A stretch of 64,000 bases of DNA. Source: Rhizobium sp. 007 (lineage in GTDB: Bacteria > Pseudomonadota > Alphaproteobacteria > Rhizobiales > Rhizobiaceae). Positions 54,973-64,000 of the stretch are shown here, one piece after another. How positions within the stretch are numbered: position 1 is the first letter of the stretch; every line of letters begins with the position of its first letter. The notes beneath the pieces were generated by a model, which saw only the letters and a program-made list of their open reading frames with translations, searched no databases and was not told the DNA's origin. Location: the NCBI RefSeq assembly GCF_015353075.1, contig NZ_CP064187.1:1302001-1366000 (forward strand), in the 5' to 3' direction. Made by a program: the position numbers and the translations under genes.

Positions 54973-55002
54973 AAGGCGTCCGGTTTGGTCGGACGCCTTT
55001 TT
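54973..55002 (+). terminator. Rho-independent terminator of valS
   Basis: AAGGCGTCCG-GTTTGGT-CGGACGCCTT followed by TTT. Confidence 0.9.
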
Positions 55003-55157
55003 ACGCCGTTGGAATGATTCGATCGTCCTGGCTGAATATTCCCGGCTGCAAACATACAGTTTTGCGAATTTATGAAATGAACTGCCCTCTCGGGGCGAAA
55101 ATCACGACTGTTGTCAGATTGATACAGATCACCCGATGTGTGGAATGACAATCCAAA

Positions 55158-55182
55158 AATACCCATAAATGATTAGGGTATT
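55158..55182. promoter_or_regulatory. Inverted repeat upstream of the FadL-like gene
   Basis: AATACCC-N11-GGGTATT, in AT-rich sequence about 160 bases ahead of the start. A candidate operator or regulatory hairpin; the rest of 55003-55343 shows nothing else. Confidence 0.5.
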
Positions 55183-55343
55183 AGGATAAAATTTTATGAA
55201 CAAAAAACATTGACGTGCCCGTCAATTCCTTACGTCAATTTAACACCTCTCCCGCATTGTGGCTGCAAGAAGGCGCAAGTTGCCATTTATCACGATCGCC
55301 TGCACTCTGCCGCCATTGGAGTGCTTTAGTGGGGGAGACACAG

Positions 55344-56579
55344 TTGGCATCTCGTATGTTTTTCAAAGGCGTAGCATCGCTCGCCGTCCTTTCGTCCATC
55401 GCCTCGCCATCGTTTGCGGGCGGGCTGGAGCGCGGCGGGTATAATATCGATCTTCTGTTTGATCCTTCGCGCTTTGCGGTCGACTCCACGGCCACTTTCG
55501 TGATGCCGCAGCGCAAGCTGAAGAATGTGGATGATATCAACCCTGCGAACGGTGATCTCAACGCGATCCCGGGATACTCTACCTCGGCGGATGACAGCGA
55601 GGATTACTGGTCTCCCCGTATCGGCGCCAAGGCTGCAATCGGCGATGCGGACTGCATGTTCGATTATTCGCAGCCCTATGGTGCTCACACCAATCCAGGT
55701 GCTCGCTGGGCGGGCGCAAACGACAATATCGAGACGAAGGTCAACAGCGACAACTATGCTCTGACCTGCTCTTACAAATTCGACATGGGGCCAGGTCAGT
55801 TTCGCGTCATTGGTGGCGCCAATTACCTCGAAATGGATGGTTTCAAGGAACGCCTCCTAGTTCCACCGGAGCTCCTTGGCCTTCTGGGGCTTCCTGGAAG
55901 CGGTGTGGGTCGTCTTGATCTTGAGGGGGACGGCTGGGGATGGCGAGCCGGTGTGGCTTACGAAATTCCGGAATATGCGCTTCGTGCGAGCTTGATGTAC
56001 TACAGTGAAGTCAAGCTCAACGAAGTCACGGGAACGGTGGACTTGACGCAGGTGCCGGCCGCCCTTCATCCCCTCGGAGGACTGATCATTCCGGTAGAGG
56101 GATCGACGGCGATGCCGGATGCTGTCGAACTGAAGCTCCAATCAGGGATTGCACCAGATTGGCTTGCATTCGGCTCCGTCAAATGGACGGACTGGAGCCA
56201 ATTGCAGCGCATCCCGTTCTACAATAGCGGTGTCGAAATCACCTCCCTCGATCTGGGTTATCGAGACGGCTGGACAATCACCGGCGGTGTCGGTCACAAG
56301 TTCAATGATCAGTGGAGCGGCGCCGTCAGTGTCACTTGGGACCGCGGCACATCTCAGGAATTCGGTTCGCAGACCGACAGTTGGCTGCTCGGTGCCGGTG
56401 TTTCCTATTCGCCGAACAAGAACGTCGAGTTCCGCTTTGGTGGCGTGCTCGGCATCTTGACGAGCGGGGATTCGTCTCCGACCACGATTGACGGTGTTGG
56501 TGTGGGCGACGAGGCGACATACGAGTTCGACAACGATCTGGTGACGGCGCTCTCGACATCCCTCAAAGTCAAATTCTGA
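55344..56579 (+). CDS. FadL/OmpP1-family outer-membrane protein
   Basis: 411 residues. TTG at 55344 is chosen because GGGGGAG lies six bases upstream; signal peptide FFKGVASLAVLSSIASPSFA. The mature part begins GGLERGGYNIDLLFDPSRFA, a FadL-type hatch with the NPA-like position changed, and consists of amphipathic strands ending in VTALSTSLKVKF with terminal Phe, as for beta-barrels. Imports hydrophobic compounds (family role). Confidence 0.88.
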   Translation: MASRMFFKGVASLAVLSSIASPSFAGGLERGGYNIDLLFDPSRFAVDSTATFVMPQRKLKNVDDINPANGDLNAIPGYSTSADDSEDYWSPRIGAKAAIGDADCMFDYSQPYGAHTNPGARWAGANDNIETKVNSDNYALTCSYKFDMGPGQFRVIGGANYLEMDGFKERLLVPPELLGLLGLPGSGVGRLDLEGDGWGWRAGVAYEIPEYALRASLMYYSEVKLNEVTGTVDLTQVPAALHPLGGLIIPVEGSTAMPDAVELKLQSGIAPDWLAFGSVKWTDWSQLQRIPFYNSGVEITSLDLGYRDGWTITGGVGHKFNDQWSGAVSVTWDRGTSQEFGSQTDSWLLGAGVSYSPNKNVEFRFGGVLGILTSGDSSPTTIDGVGVGDEATYEFDNDLVTALSTSLKVKF

Positions 56580-56601
56580 TCTTGCATCAACGACGTAGAA
56601 G

Positions 56602-56627
56602 AGCCCGGCAAAAACGCCGGGCTTTTC
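56602..56627 (+). terminator. Rho-independent terminator of FadL-like gene
   Basis: AGCCCGGC-AAAAAC-GCCGGGCT followed by TTTTC. Confidence 0.9.
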
Positions 56628-57304
56628 TTTGCGCCCGCCGTATTAACCTTGCTCCAAGTCATCCCATTTTGTGACGATTCAGCAACACATTTTTACGACA
56701 GTTCGCATATCATGCCGGCGGGGCGAATTTGTCCATTTCCCGCCACAAACAGGGCGCAGCGATATTTGCGGGCGAGGGAATGGCAGGCGTAGGGTACGTT
56801 TAAGAAGCAAGATGGGTCGAGTTTTTTCCGCGACGGGCAAAGTGCGTATGAGCGCCGGCTTTGATGCCGCTTCTTGTGCGATTCAGCTTTTCCCGCAAGG
56901 CGATTCCGCCCAAAAAATTCACTCAGAAGTCACGCACCCAAGCTGTCTTTCCCCCGATGATACGGCGTCCATTGTCGCCGCACGCAGGCACCGCGATCAC
57001 GCCAGCACCGGTTTGGTCACATTTGGTGTTTACGAATATTCGAAAGGCGGAAGGACGCTTGTTCGCTCCGCAGGAATGACGCCGCAGGCATTGCAGGCGG
57101 ACCAGGCCGGAACGCGGGTGGTCAATCGCGATGCGCAAAAAATTCAGGCTCTCGAAGAAGGGCCGAAGGCTGGATGCGACGCGGGCAAAGGGGCCATTGA
57201 GCCCGCCGCGGGATCGCTCGCCTGGAGGAATACGCCGGGAAGCCGGGCAGCGGAGTGTATGCTGCCATGGCGGTCTGCGATGGAAGCGAAAGAAACCGAG
57301 TGAA
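56628..57304. promoter_or_regulatory. Long exoR upstream region
   Basis: Nearly 680 bases with no recognised gene. A frame on the plus strand (56671-57303) stays open, but has no ribosome site or motif. It probably contains the exoR promoter and leader. Confidence 0.45.
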
Positions 57305-58105
57305 ATGCTGACATCCGAGTTCAGACTTTTCAGATTTACGCTTATGGGGCTGTCTATCGCGCTTTCGGCGGCGATATCCTCCCCGGCCAAGGCATTCGAT
57401 ATCAATGCAGGCGTCACCAAGGAATCCGGTCCCTTCGATCTCTTCAAGTTCGGCTTCAAGGCCTATAAGAGCGGCCAGAAGGAAGAGGCCATCGAAGCCT
57501 ATAAATACGCCGCCGAAAAGGGCCATACTGGTTCGCGCTGGGCGCTCGCCAATATGTATGCCGACGGCGATGGCGTCGCCCAGGACGATTTCGAAGCCTT
57601 CAAGATATACAGTGAAATCGCCCAGCAGGGCGTGGAGCCCGGCTCCGAAGATACCGGCTTCTTCATCAACGCGCTTTTGTCGCTCGCCAACTATTACAAG
57701 CACGGCATTCCCGGCAGCCCGGTGCGGACCGATCTCAGCCAGGCCCGCCAGCTCTATTTCCAGGTCGCATCGACCTTCGGCGTCGCTGAAGCGCAGTTCC
57801 AGCTCGCGCAGATGATGCTGTCGGGCGACGGCGGCACGCGCAGTCCGCAGCAGGCGAAGAAGTGGCTGAACCAGGCCCGCAAGAGCGGCCACCCCGGCGC
57901 CATGTCGGTCTTCGGCAATATTCTCTTCCAGGAAGGCCAGTCGGCACGCGGCCTGGCGCTGATGACGGCGGCGCTCGACCGCTGCAAGCCGAAGGATTGC
58001 GGCTGGATGGAATCGCTGCAGGAGCAGGCCTTCTCGGTCGCGACCGAAGGTGATCGCCGCACGGCTGTTTCGCTCTCCCACAAGATCGCGACCGGCAGCG
58101 ATTAA
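57305..58105 (+). CDS. exoR: Periplasmic regulator ExoR
   Basis: 266 residues. Signal peptide (FRFTLMGLSIALSAAISSPAKA, cleavage before FDINAG) and four Sel1-like repeats (EAIEAYKYAAEKGHTGSRWA, LANMYADGDGVAQDD, AEAQFQLAQMMLSGDGGTRS, and others). Length and sequence fit rhizobial ExoR, which holds the ExoS/ChvI sensor system inactive and so controls succinoglycan, motility and host infection. The ATG at 57305 gives the signal peptide. Confidence 0.95.
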   Translation: MLTSEFRLFRFTLMGLSIALSAAISSPAKAFDINAGVTKESGPFDLFKFGFKAYKSGQKEEAIEAYKYAAEKGHTGSRWALANMYADGDGVAQDDFEAFKIYSEIAQQGVEPGSEDTGFFINALLSLANYYKHGIPGSPVRTDLSQARQLYFQVASTFGVAEAQFQLAQMMLSGDGGTRSPQQAKKWLNQARKSGHPGAMSVFGNILFQEGQSARGLALMTAALDRCKPKDCGWMESLQEQAFSVATEGDRRTAVSLSHKIATGSD

Positions 58106-58114
58106 TCTGCGACC

Positions 58115-58906
58115 TTAAGCTGCGAAGTCGAAATAGGCGACGACCGGAACGTGGTCGGACGGCTTTTCCCAGGCCCGTACATGCTTTTCGATCGCCACCG
58201 ACGTCATGTGATCGGCGGCCTCCGGCGAAAGCATCAGGTGATCGATCCGGATGCCGTTGTTCTTCTGCCAGGCGCCGGCCTGGTAATCCCAGAAGGAATA
58301 GAGCTGAACGGCGTCGCTCGAGGTGCGGACGGCATCGGTAAGCCCGAGATTTTCGAGCCTGCGGAAGGCCTCGCGCGTTTGCGGCAGGAAGAGCGCATCG
58401 CTTTCCCAGACCTTCGGATCGAAGCAGTCGTGCGGTTCGGGGATCACGTTGTAGTCGCCGGCGAGGATGAAGACATCCTCATAGGCGAGGCGCGAGACCG
58501 CAAATTGGCGCAGCCGCTCCATCCAGGCGAGCTTGTAAGGATATTTTTCGGTGTCGACGGGATTGCCGTTCGGCAGATAGAGGCAGCAGACGCGAAGGGC
58601 GCGATTGCCGGGGATCGAGAACACGGCTTCGAGAAAACGCGCCTGCTCGTCGAGAGCATCGCCCGGCAGCCCGCGGCTCACCTCGTCCGGCGTGGTCTTG
58701 GAAAGGATCGCAACGCCATTGAAACCCTTCTGGCCATGCGTTTCGACGTGATAGCCCATCGCCTCGATCTCGAGCCGCGGGAAAGCCTCGTCGATCGTCT
58801 TGATCTCCTGCAGGCAGACGATGTCCGGATCGGAATCCTTGAGCCATTGCGTGAGGTTGTCGATGCGCGCCTTGACGCCGTTGATGTTCCAGGTCGCGAT
58901 CTTCAT
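58115..58906 (-). CDS. xthA: Exodeoxyribonuclease III
   Basis: 263 residues. MKIATWNINGVKARIDNL, VCLQEIKT, the ILAGDYNVIPEP loop and RIDHLMLS with DHVPVV at the end give all catalytic residues (Asn, Glu, Asp-Asn, His). Repairs apurinic sites. ATG 58906 starts at the conserved MKIATWN; it has GGAAC upstream. Convergent with exoR, nine bases apart. Confidence 0.95.
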   Translation of the reverse strand: MKIATWNINGVKARIDNLTQWLKDSDPDIVCLQEIKTIDEAFPRLEIEAMGYHVETHGQKGFNGVAILSKTTPDEVSRGLPGDALDEQARFLEAVFSIPGNRALRVCCLYLPNGNPVDTEKYPYKLAWMERLRQFAVSRLAYEDVFILAGDYNVIPEPHDCFDPKVWESDALFLPQTREAFRRLENLGLTDAVRTSSDAVQLYSFWDYQAGAWQKNNGIRIDHLMLSPEAADHMTSVAIEKHVRAWEKPSDHVPVVAYFDFAA

Positions 58907-59027
58907 AGGTTGTTCCTTTTGCGGCTTCGTGCCTGATCTTTTATCGTGCCGTCCCACGTGCGGACAAGACGATAAACCGGCCGGAAGGGATACTTCGGCC
59001 GGTTCGATGTGGATAGACAGGCAAGCT

Positions 59028-59360
59028 TTAAATCGAGAAGCTGGTGCCGCAGCCGCAGCTTGCAACCGCGTTCGGGTTCTTGATCTGGAAGGATTGACCG
59101 AGAAGGTTGTCGACGAAGTCGATTTCCGAGCCTGCCATATAGACCAGCGACAGGCTGTCGATCAGTACCTTTGCGTTGTTCTTCTCGATGACGATGTCAT
59201 CGTCCCGGGCATCGCCGGTAAGATCGAACTTGTATGAAAAACCCGAGCAGCCGCCGCCTTCGACGGAAACGCGCAGCGCGTTCTTGCCGGTTTCGGCACC
59301 GACGATCGCCGCGATTCGTTTTGCCGCCGCGTCGGAAAGGGTTACACTTGTATCCGTCAT
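59028..59360 (-). CDS. erpA: Iron-sulfur cluster insertion protein ErpA
   Basis: 110 residues. A-type carrier fold with three Cys in the right spacing: GGGCSGFSY and ASCGCGTSFSI. ATG at 59360 follows AGGAGG. Delivers Fe-S clusters to apoproteins. Divergent from dgt. Confidence 0.93.
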   Translation of the reverse strand: MTDTSVTLSDAAAKRIAAIVGAETGKNALRVSVEGGGCSGFSYKFDLTGDARDDDIVIEKNNAKVLIDSLSLVYMAGSEIDFVDNLLGQSFQIKNPNAVASCGCGTSFSI

Positions 59361-59582
59361 ATTTCCTCCTGCCGGGGTCAAGATCCGGAGAGAATTGATA
59401 CTGGCCGATGAAACGTCAAACGGCCGATATCAAAAGAATTTACCACATGCGTTGCCGGAACGCATTATTCGGCAAAGCAGTTAAGAAAGCGCCTCTTTGC
59501 CGTTTATGTTGGCTATAGGTATGAAGAGCGCGATGCGGCGTCAATGGGCGAGGTGCTGCGCGATGTTGAATGACGGTGAAAA

Positions 59583-60800
59583 ATGAAGATCGACAGGCAG
59601 GCGTTGGGTTTTGGAAATGGCGAGCGGGCAACCTATGCGGCAGACCCCTGGACGACGCGCGGAAGGCTTTATGCCGAAAGCTGCAGCCCGACGCGTTCCG
59701 AATTTCAGCGCGATCGCGACCGCATCGTCCATACGACGGCTTTTCGCCGTCTGAAGCACAAGACGCAGGTCTTCATCGCGCAGGATGGCGATCATTATCG
59801 TACGCGCCTGACGCACACGATCGAGGTCGCCCAGATCGCCCGTGCCCTGGCGCGCGCCCTGAAGCTTGACGAGGACCTGGCGGAGGGCGTGGCGCTCGTC
59901 CACGACTTTGGCCACACGCCTTTCGGCCACACCGGCGAGGACGCGCTGCACGAGGTGCTCCTGCCCTATGGCGGCTTCGACCATAACGCCCAGTCGCTCC
60001 GCATCGTCACCAAGCTGGAGCGGCGCTATGCCGAATTCGACGGCATCAACCTGACCTGGGAGAGCCTCGAAGGCCTCGTGAAGCACAATGGGCCGCTGCT
60101 GACGAAGGACGGGCAGGGCACGCGCGGGCCGGTGCCGCAGCCGATCCTCGATTACTGCGAAATCCACGACCTCGAACTTGCGACCTTCGCCAGCCTCGAA
60201 GCGCAGGTGGCAGCGATCGCCGACGACATTGCCTATAACACCCATGACATCGACGATGGTCTGCGTTCGGGCTACCTGACGTTCGAGATGCTGGAGGAAA
60301 TTCCCTTCCTCGCCGGACTGATGGCCGAGGTCCGCGCGCGCTACCCCCATCTTGAGAAGAGCCGGTTCACGCATGAGATCATGCGCCGGCAGATCACGCG
60401 CATGGTCGAAGATGTCATTGCCGTCGCCCAGGAGCGCCTGACTGAGGTGAAACCGAAAAGCGTCAAGGATGTACGCGAGGCCGGCAAGGTGATCGCAACC
60501 TTCTCGCAGGCGATGTCGCAGACCGACAGGCAGATCAAGCAGATGCTCTTCAAGCGCATCTACCGCCATCCCGACATCATGCGCATCCGCGCAGGCGCCG
60601 CAACGATCGTCACCGATCTTTTCGCCGCCTACATGGCCAATCCGAAGGAGATGCAGAGCCATTACTGGGTCGATCATATTGCAGGCCTTGCCGATGCGCC
60701 GAAAGCCCGCCATGTCGGCGATTATCTGGCGGGCATGACCGACACCTATGCAATCAGCGCCCACAGGCGATTGTTTGACCGCACTCCGGATTTGCGATAG
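59583..60800 (+). CDS. dgt: Deoxyguanosinetriphosphate triphosphohydrolase-like
   Basis: 405 residues. HD domain: [51 protein letters not shown] (the HD pair) and later [16 protein letters not shown]. Hydrolyses dNTPs to nucleoside and triphosphate. First gene of dgt-argS-SPOR. Confidence 0.93.
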   Translation: MKIDRQALGFGNGERATYAADPWTTRGRLYAESCSPTRSEFQRDRDRIVHTTAFRRLKHKTQVFIAQDGDHYRTRLTHTIEVAQIARALARALKLDEDLAEGVALVHDFGHTPFGHTGEDALHEVLLPYGGFDHNAQSLRIVTKLERRYAEFDGINLTWESLEGLVKHNGPLLTKDGQGTRGPVPQPILDYCEIHDLELATFASLEAQVAAIADDIAYNTHDIDDGLRSGYLTFEMLEEIPFLAGLMAEVRARYPHLEKSRFTHEIMRRQITRMVEDVIAVAQERLTEVKPKSVKDVREAGKVIATFSQAMSQTDRQIKQMLFKRIYRHPDIMRIRAGAATIVTDLFAAYMANPKEMQSHYWVDHIAGLADAPKARHVGDYLAGMTDTYAISAHRRLFDRTPDLR

Positions 60801-60853
60801 GCAGCGGGCGCCGCGGCAGGAGCTGCGGCAGAGCCTATGCATGGAAGAGTGCG

Positions 60854-62611
60854 ATGAACCTTTTTACCGACTTCGAAGCCAGGATTAAGAACGCCCTTGA
60901 ACAGATTGATATCGTCAAGGAAAAGCGATCCGAGCTCGATTTCGGCCGCATCGCCGTCGAGCCGCCGCGTGATGCAAGCCACGGCGATGTCGCGACCAAT
61001 GCCGCGATGGTGCTGGCAAAGCCGCTGGGGACCAATCCGCGCGCGCTCGCCGAAATCATCATCGCCAAGTTGAAAGAAGATGCCGACGTAGCCGACGTCT
61101 CCGTCGCCGGTCCCGGCTTCATCAACATCAGGCTTTCCATCGGCTACTGGCAGCGCTTGCTTGCTTCGATCATCGCGGCCGGAACCGACTACGGCCGCTC
61201 GAAGCTTGGCGCCGGCAAGAAGGTCAATGTCGAATATGTCTCGGCAAACCCGACCGGCCCGATGCATGTCGGCCATTGCCGCGGCGCCGTCGTCGGAGAC
61301 GCGCTGGCTAATCTGCTTGCCTTCGCCGGCTATGCCGTCGAGAAGGAATACTACATCAACGATGCAGGCTCGCAGATCGACGTGCTGGCGCGCTCGGTCT
61401 TCCTGCGCTACCGCGAAGCGCTCGGCGAAAGCATCGGCGATATCCCGCCCGGCTTTTATCCGGGCGATTATCTGATCCCGGTCGGAAAGTCCCTTGCTGG
61501 CGACTATGGCGTGCGGCTGCACAACATGCCGGAAGAGCAGTGGATGCCGATCGTCAAGGATCGCGCGATCGCCGCGATGATGACGATGATCCGCGAGGAT
61601 CTCGCAGCTCTCAACGTGCATCACGACATCTTCTTTTCCGAGCGGATGCTGCATGATGCCGGCGCTGCCGCGATCCGCACCGCGATCAATGATCTGACCT
61701 TCAAGGGCTTCGTCTACAAGGGCGCGCTGCCGCCGCCGAAGGGCCAGGTGCCCGAAGACTGGGAAGACCGCGAGCAGACGCTCTTCCGCTCGACGGAAGT
61801 CGGCGACGACATGGATCGCCCACTTATCAAGTCGGATGGCTCCTACACCTATTTCGCCGCGGATGTCGCCTATTTCAAGAACAAGTTCGATCGCGGCTTC
61901 GAGGAAATGATCTATGTGCTCGGCGCCGACCACGGCGGATACGTGAAGCGCCTGGAGGCCGTTGCCCGCGCCGTTTCCCAAGGAAAATCGAAGCTCACCG
62001 TTCTGCTTTGCCAGCTCGTGAAGCTCTATCGCAACGGCGAGCCGGTGAAGATGTCGAAACGCTCCGGCGACTTCGTGACGCTGCGCGACGTGGTCGAGGA
62101 AGTGGGCCGCGATTCGGTTCGCTTCATGATGCTCTACCGCAAGAACTCCGAGCCGCTCGACTTCGATTTCGCCAAGGTAACGGAACATTCGAAAGACAAT
62201 CCGGTCTTTTACGTGCAGTATGCGCATGCCCGCTGCATGTCGGTTTTCCGCCAGGCGAAGGAGGCGTTTCCGGATCTTGACCTATCGCCCGCAGACCTTG
62301 CGGAAGCGGTCTCCGGCATCTACGATCCCACGGAATTGCAGCTGGTTGCGAAGGCTGCAGAATTCCCGCGCATCGTCGAATCTGCGGCACAGTCGCAAGA
62401 GCCCCATCGCATCGCGTTTTACCTGTATGATCTCGCAAGTTTCTTCCATGCGCACTGGAATAAAGGTAAAGATCAAACGGACTTACGATTTGTTAACGAT
62501 AAGAACCGAGAATCGAGTATTGCCAGACTTGGGCTGGTGTATGCTGTCGCTTCGGTTTTGAAGTCGGGACTCGCCATTACAGGCACTGCCGCACCGGATG
62601 AAATGCGATAA
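60854..62611 (+). CDS. argS: Arginyl-tRNA synthetase
   Basis: 585 residues. N-terminal arginine-specific domain, then [20 protein letters not shown] (HIGH as HVGH), the [12 protein letters not shown] loop and a C-terminal anticodon domain ending [16 protein letters not shown]. 53 bases after dgt, so in the same operon. Confidence 0.96.
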   Translation: MNLFTDFEARIKNALEQIDIVKEKRSELDFGRIAVEPPRDASHGDVATNAAMVLAKPLGTNPRALAEIIIAKLKEDADVADVSVAGPGFINIRLSIGYWQRLLASIIAAGTDYGRSKLGAGKKVNVEYVSANPTGPMHVGHCRGAVVGDALANLLAFAGYAVEKEYYINDAGSQIDVLARSVFLRYREALGESIGDIPPGFYPGDYLIPVGKSLAGDYGVRLHNMPEEQWMPIVKDRAIAAMMTMIREDLAALNVHHDIFFSERMLHDAGAAAIRTAINDLTFKGFVYKGALPPPKGQVPEDWEDREQTLFRSTEVGDDMDRPLIKSDGSYTYFAADVAYFKNKFDRGFEEMIYVLGADHGGYVKRLEAVARAVSQGKSKLTVLLCQLVKLYRNGEPVKMSKRSGDFVTLRDVVEEVGRDSVRFMMLYRKNSEPLDFDFAKVTEHSKDNPVFYVQYAHARCMSVFRQAKEAFPDLDLSPADLAEAVSGIYDPTELQLVAKAAEFPRIVESAAQSQEPHRIAFYLYDLASFFHAHWNKGKDQTDLRFVNDKNRESSIARLGLVYAVASVLKSGLAITGTAAPDEMR

Positions 62612-62672
62612 CGTCACCATTTCCCCACATTGCGCTGGCATTTGACCGCGTGGGTTTACGGGTGGGATGAGT

Positions 62673-64000
62673 ATGGCTGACAAACAACTGGCGTATGATA
62701 CGCGAAAGAAGACGGAGCTTTTCGATGAAGGCGATCCGCTGGCTGAGCTTGCGCGTATCGTAGGCTTCGAGCCGCGCATAGCCGCCAATACGGTTGCTGA
62801 CGTGCCCCGGCAGGAGCCGGCATTCAATCTCGAGGACGAGCTTCTTCGCGAATTCGAGCGTTTCGACGCTCCGCGTCCGCTCGCCGGCCTCGATCGTCCG
62901 GCCGAACCTGCCGCCGAGGAATATGACTATCCCGCAGGCGAGGCCATCGTCGAGCCGGAGCCTGTCGATCCGCCGGCTGCCGCATCGCCCGCCGGGGAGG
63001 AGGCCGAGGTCCTTTCCGCCGCCGATTGGGTCGCGCCCCAGGCGTCCGAACCGGTTTTCGGTGGCGCCCGCGATCTGATTGAGGAGCTCGAGCTCTCGAT
63101 CGGCGGTCCCACGGTTCAAATTCCGCAGGCTTCAGCCCCTGCCAAGGCGCCGCAGTGGTCGGCTGCCAGCATCAAGCTTCCGCTTGCAAACTTCCATGCC
63201 GCCCGCCGCGACGAGCCGGTTGAAGCGCCCGTAAAAGCCGTTGCGCCTGTCGAGGCGGTCGCCGCTCCCGAACAGCAGCCCGAGCCTGTTGCGCATGTTC
63301 AGCCCGTTATCCAGATCCAGCCCGAGCCGGTAATGGAGCCGGTTATGGAGCCGGTCGCCTTTGATCCGGCCGAGGAATTCGAAACGGCTGCTCCGCAGGG
63401 CTTTCCGGCCGAACTCGATCGCCATGACGAAGTGGTCATGGATGAAGCGCCAACCCAGGCAATGCTTGCGCCGGTGGAGGCGCCGGTTGCGATGGAGCCG
63501 CGGGTTGAAGCTGAACCCTTCGATCTGGTTGCTGCCGCAACGGAAGGCGTCGTACAGGCGGACGCCGCGCTGACTGAAGCACCTCCCGAAGATCAGCCGA
63601 TCGCCTTCGATTTCGATGATCTGCTGGCGGACGTCTCCCGTTATCCGGTTCCTCAGCGCGCGGCCTCTGCGCCCGAGGAGCCGAAGGCGGCACCTTTCGA
63701 GGAGTGGGAGCCGCTGGTCGTCACGCCCGTTGCTGCTGCACCTGTCGCCGCTCCAGTGGTTGTTGCTGCTGCTGCCGCCGCCGAAGTTCCCTCTGTGGCC
63801 GCACCTGCCAAGCAGGATGCTGACAGCGAAGATCCGTTTGCCGGCCACGATTTCGAACTCGATCTCGAAGGCATCGAACTCGAACTCGCCGATCTAGATT
63901 TTGCCGAGCCTGCAAAGGCGCCGGAACCTGCTCCTGTCGTTACGGCAGCGCCGCCTGCCGTGGTTGTCGCGCGGCCAGTCGGGCAGGTTGCTGCCGCTTC
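62673..64000 (+). CDS. SPOR-domain protein, N-terminal part (3' end outside window)
   Basis: Frame open to the right edge (at least 442 codons). Begins MADKQLAYDTRKKTELFDEG; what is visible is a cytoplasmic acidic region and a long Pro/Ala/Glu-rich disordered stretch with repeats such as EPVMEPVMEPVA. In rhizobia the gene at this site, after argS, encodes a protein with one membrane helix and a C-terminal SPOR domain that binds septal peptidoglycan; those parts would lie beyond 64000. A second in-frame ATG lies at 62667. Confidence 0.75.
   Translation, partial: MADKQLAYDTRKKTELFDEGDPLAELARIVGFEPRIAANTVADVPRQEPAFNLEDELLREFERFDAPRPLAGLDRPAEPAAEEYDYPAGEAIVEPEPVDPPAAASPAGEEAEVLSAADWVAPQASEPVFGGARDLIEELELSIGGPTVQIPQASAPAKAPQWSAASIKLPLANFHAARRDEPVEAPVKAVAPVEAVAAPEQQPEPVAHVQPVIQIQPEPVMEPVMEPVAFDPAEEFETAAPQGFPAELDRHDEVVMDEAPTQAMLAPVEAPVAMEPRVEAEPFDLVAAATEGVVQADAALTEAPPEDQPIAFDFDDLLADVSRYPVPQRAASAPEEPKAAPFEEWEPLVVTPVAAAPVAAPVVVAAAAAAEVPSVAAPAKQDADSEDPFAGHDFELDLEGIELELADLDFAEPAKAPEPAPVVTAAPPAVVVARPVGQVAAA

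Noticed and set aside
56671..57303. 210-codon frame upstream of exoR
   Set aside because: No ribosome binding site, no recognisable domain and mixed composition; treated as exoR upstream region.
57122..58081. 319-codon frame opposite exoR
   Set aside because: Antisense shadow of a gene with strong family identity.

Overview
The window looks like chromosome of a Rhizobium/Agrobacterium-type alphaproteobacterium. Evidence: exoR, popZ directly upstream of valS, the dgt-argS-SPOR-protein order, an HlyU-family gene, high GC and characteristic rhizobial small families (DUF982, DUF1203, DUF1476, GcrA, VanZ-like). No rRNA operon or CRISPR array is present. This was read by eye without database searches; family names come from recognised motifs and all functions are inferences at the stated confidence.

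Layout. 1-9180: an accessory element abutting the 3' end of a tRNA-Leu(TAA) gene; it carries a truncated gene at the window edge, a HipA-like kinase/DUF3037 pair, a capsid-like fragment, and a leftward replication/excision-type operon (HTH protein, small proteins, excisionase-like gene). 9296-25500: ordinary housekeeping chromosome: VanZ-like, ilvA, hlyU, diguanylate cyclase, azoR/LysR divergon, cpdB, PilZ, EamA transporter, Lrp/ald divergon, a cysK-alaX-sseA-GNAT operon and an SDR. 25576-28680: a 3.1-kb islet flanked by 16-bp direct repeats of the tRNA-Asn 3' end, with a Fic protein and transposase/ligase debris. 29300-48240: a second accessory zone. It starts with a broken 5' half of tRNA-Cys facing an intact inverted tRNA-Cys, contains a LigD-type ligase gene, and then is a dense patchwork of prophage genes and gene fragments in both orientations, including an ~0.8-kb inverted duplication, chimeric reading frames, a superinfection-exclusion-like gene with an in-frame stop, two DUF982 genes, an IS3 fragment and a degenerate IS200/IS605 element. 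A minority of its small genes look intact and have good ribosome binding sites.

48353-64000: chromosome again: a putative regulator, pcm, an ORF-less group IIC intron sitting exactly behind the pcm terminator, popZ, valS, a FadL-family porin, exoR, xthA, erpA, then the dgt-argS-SPOR operon running off the right edge.

Functional threads: amino-acid metabolism (IlvA, Ald with its Lrp regulator, CysK/SseA sulfur handling with AlaX editing), translation quality (ValS, ArgS, AlaX), polarity and envelope (PopZ, ExoR, FadL-like porin, SPOR protein), and c-di-GMP signalling (GGDEF and PilZ proteins). The tRNA genes act as integration hot spots: three different tRNA genes in the window border foreign DNA.
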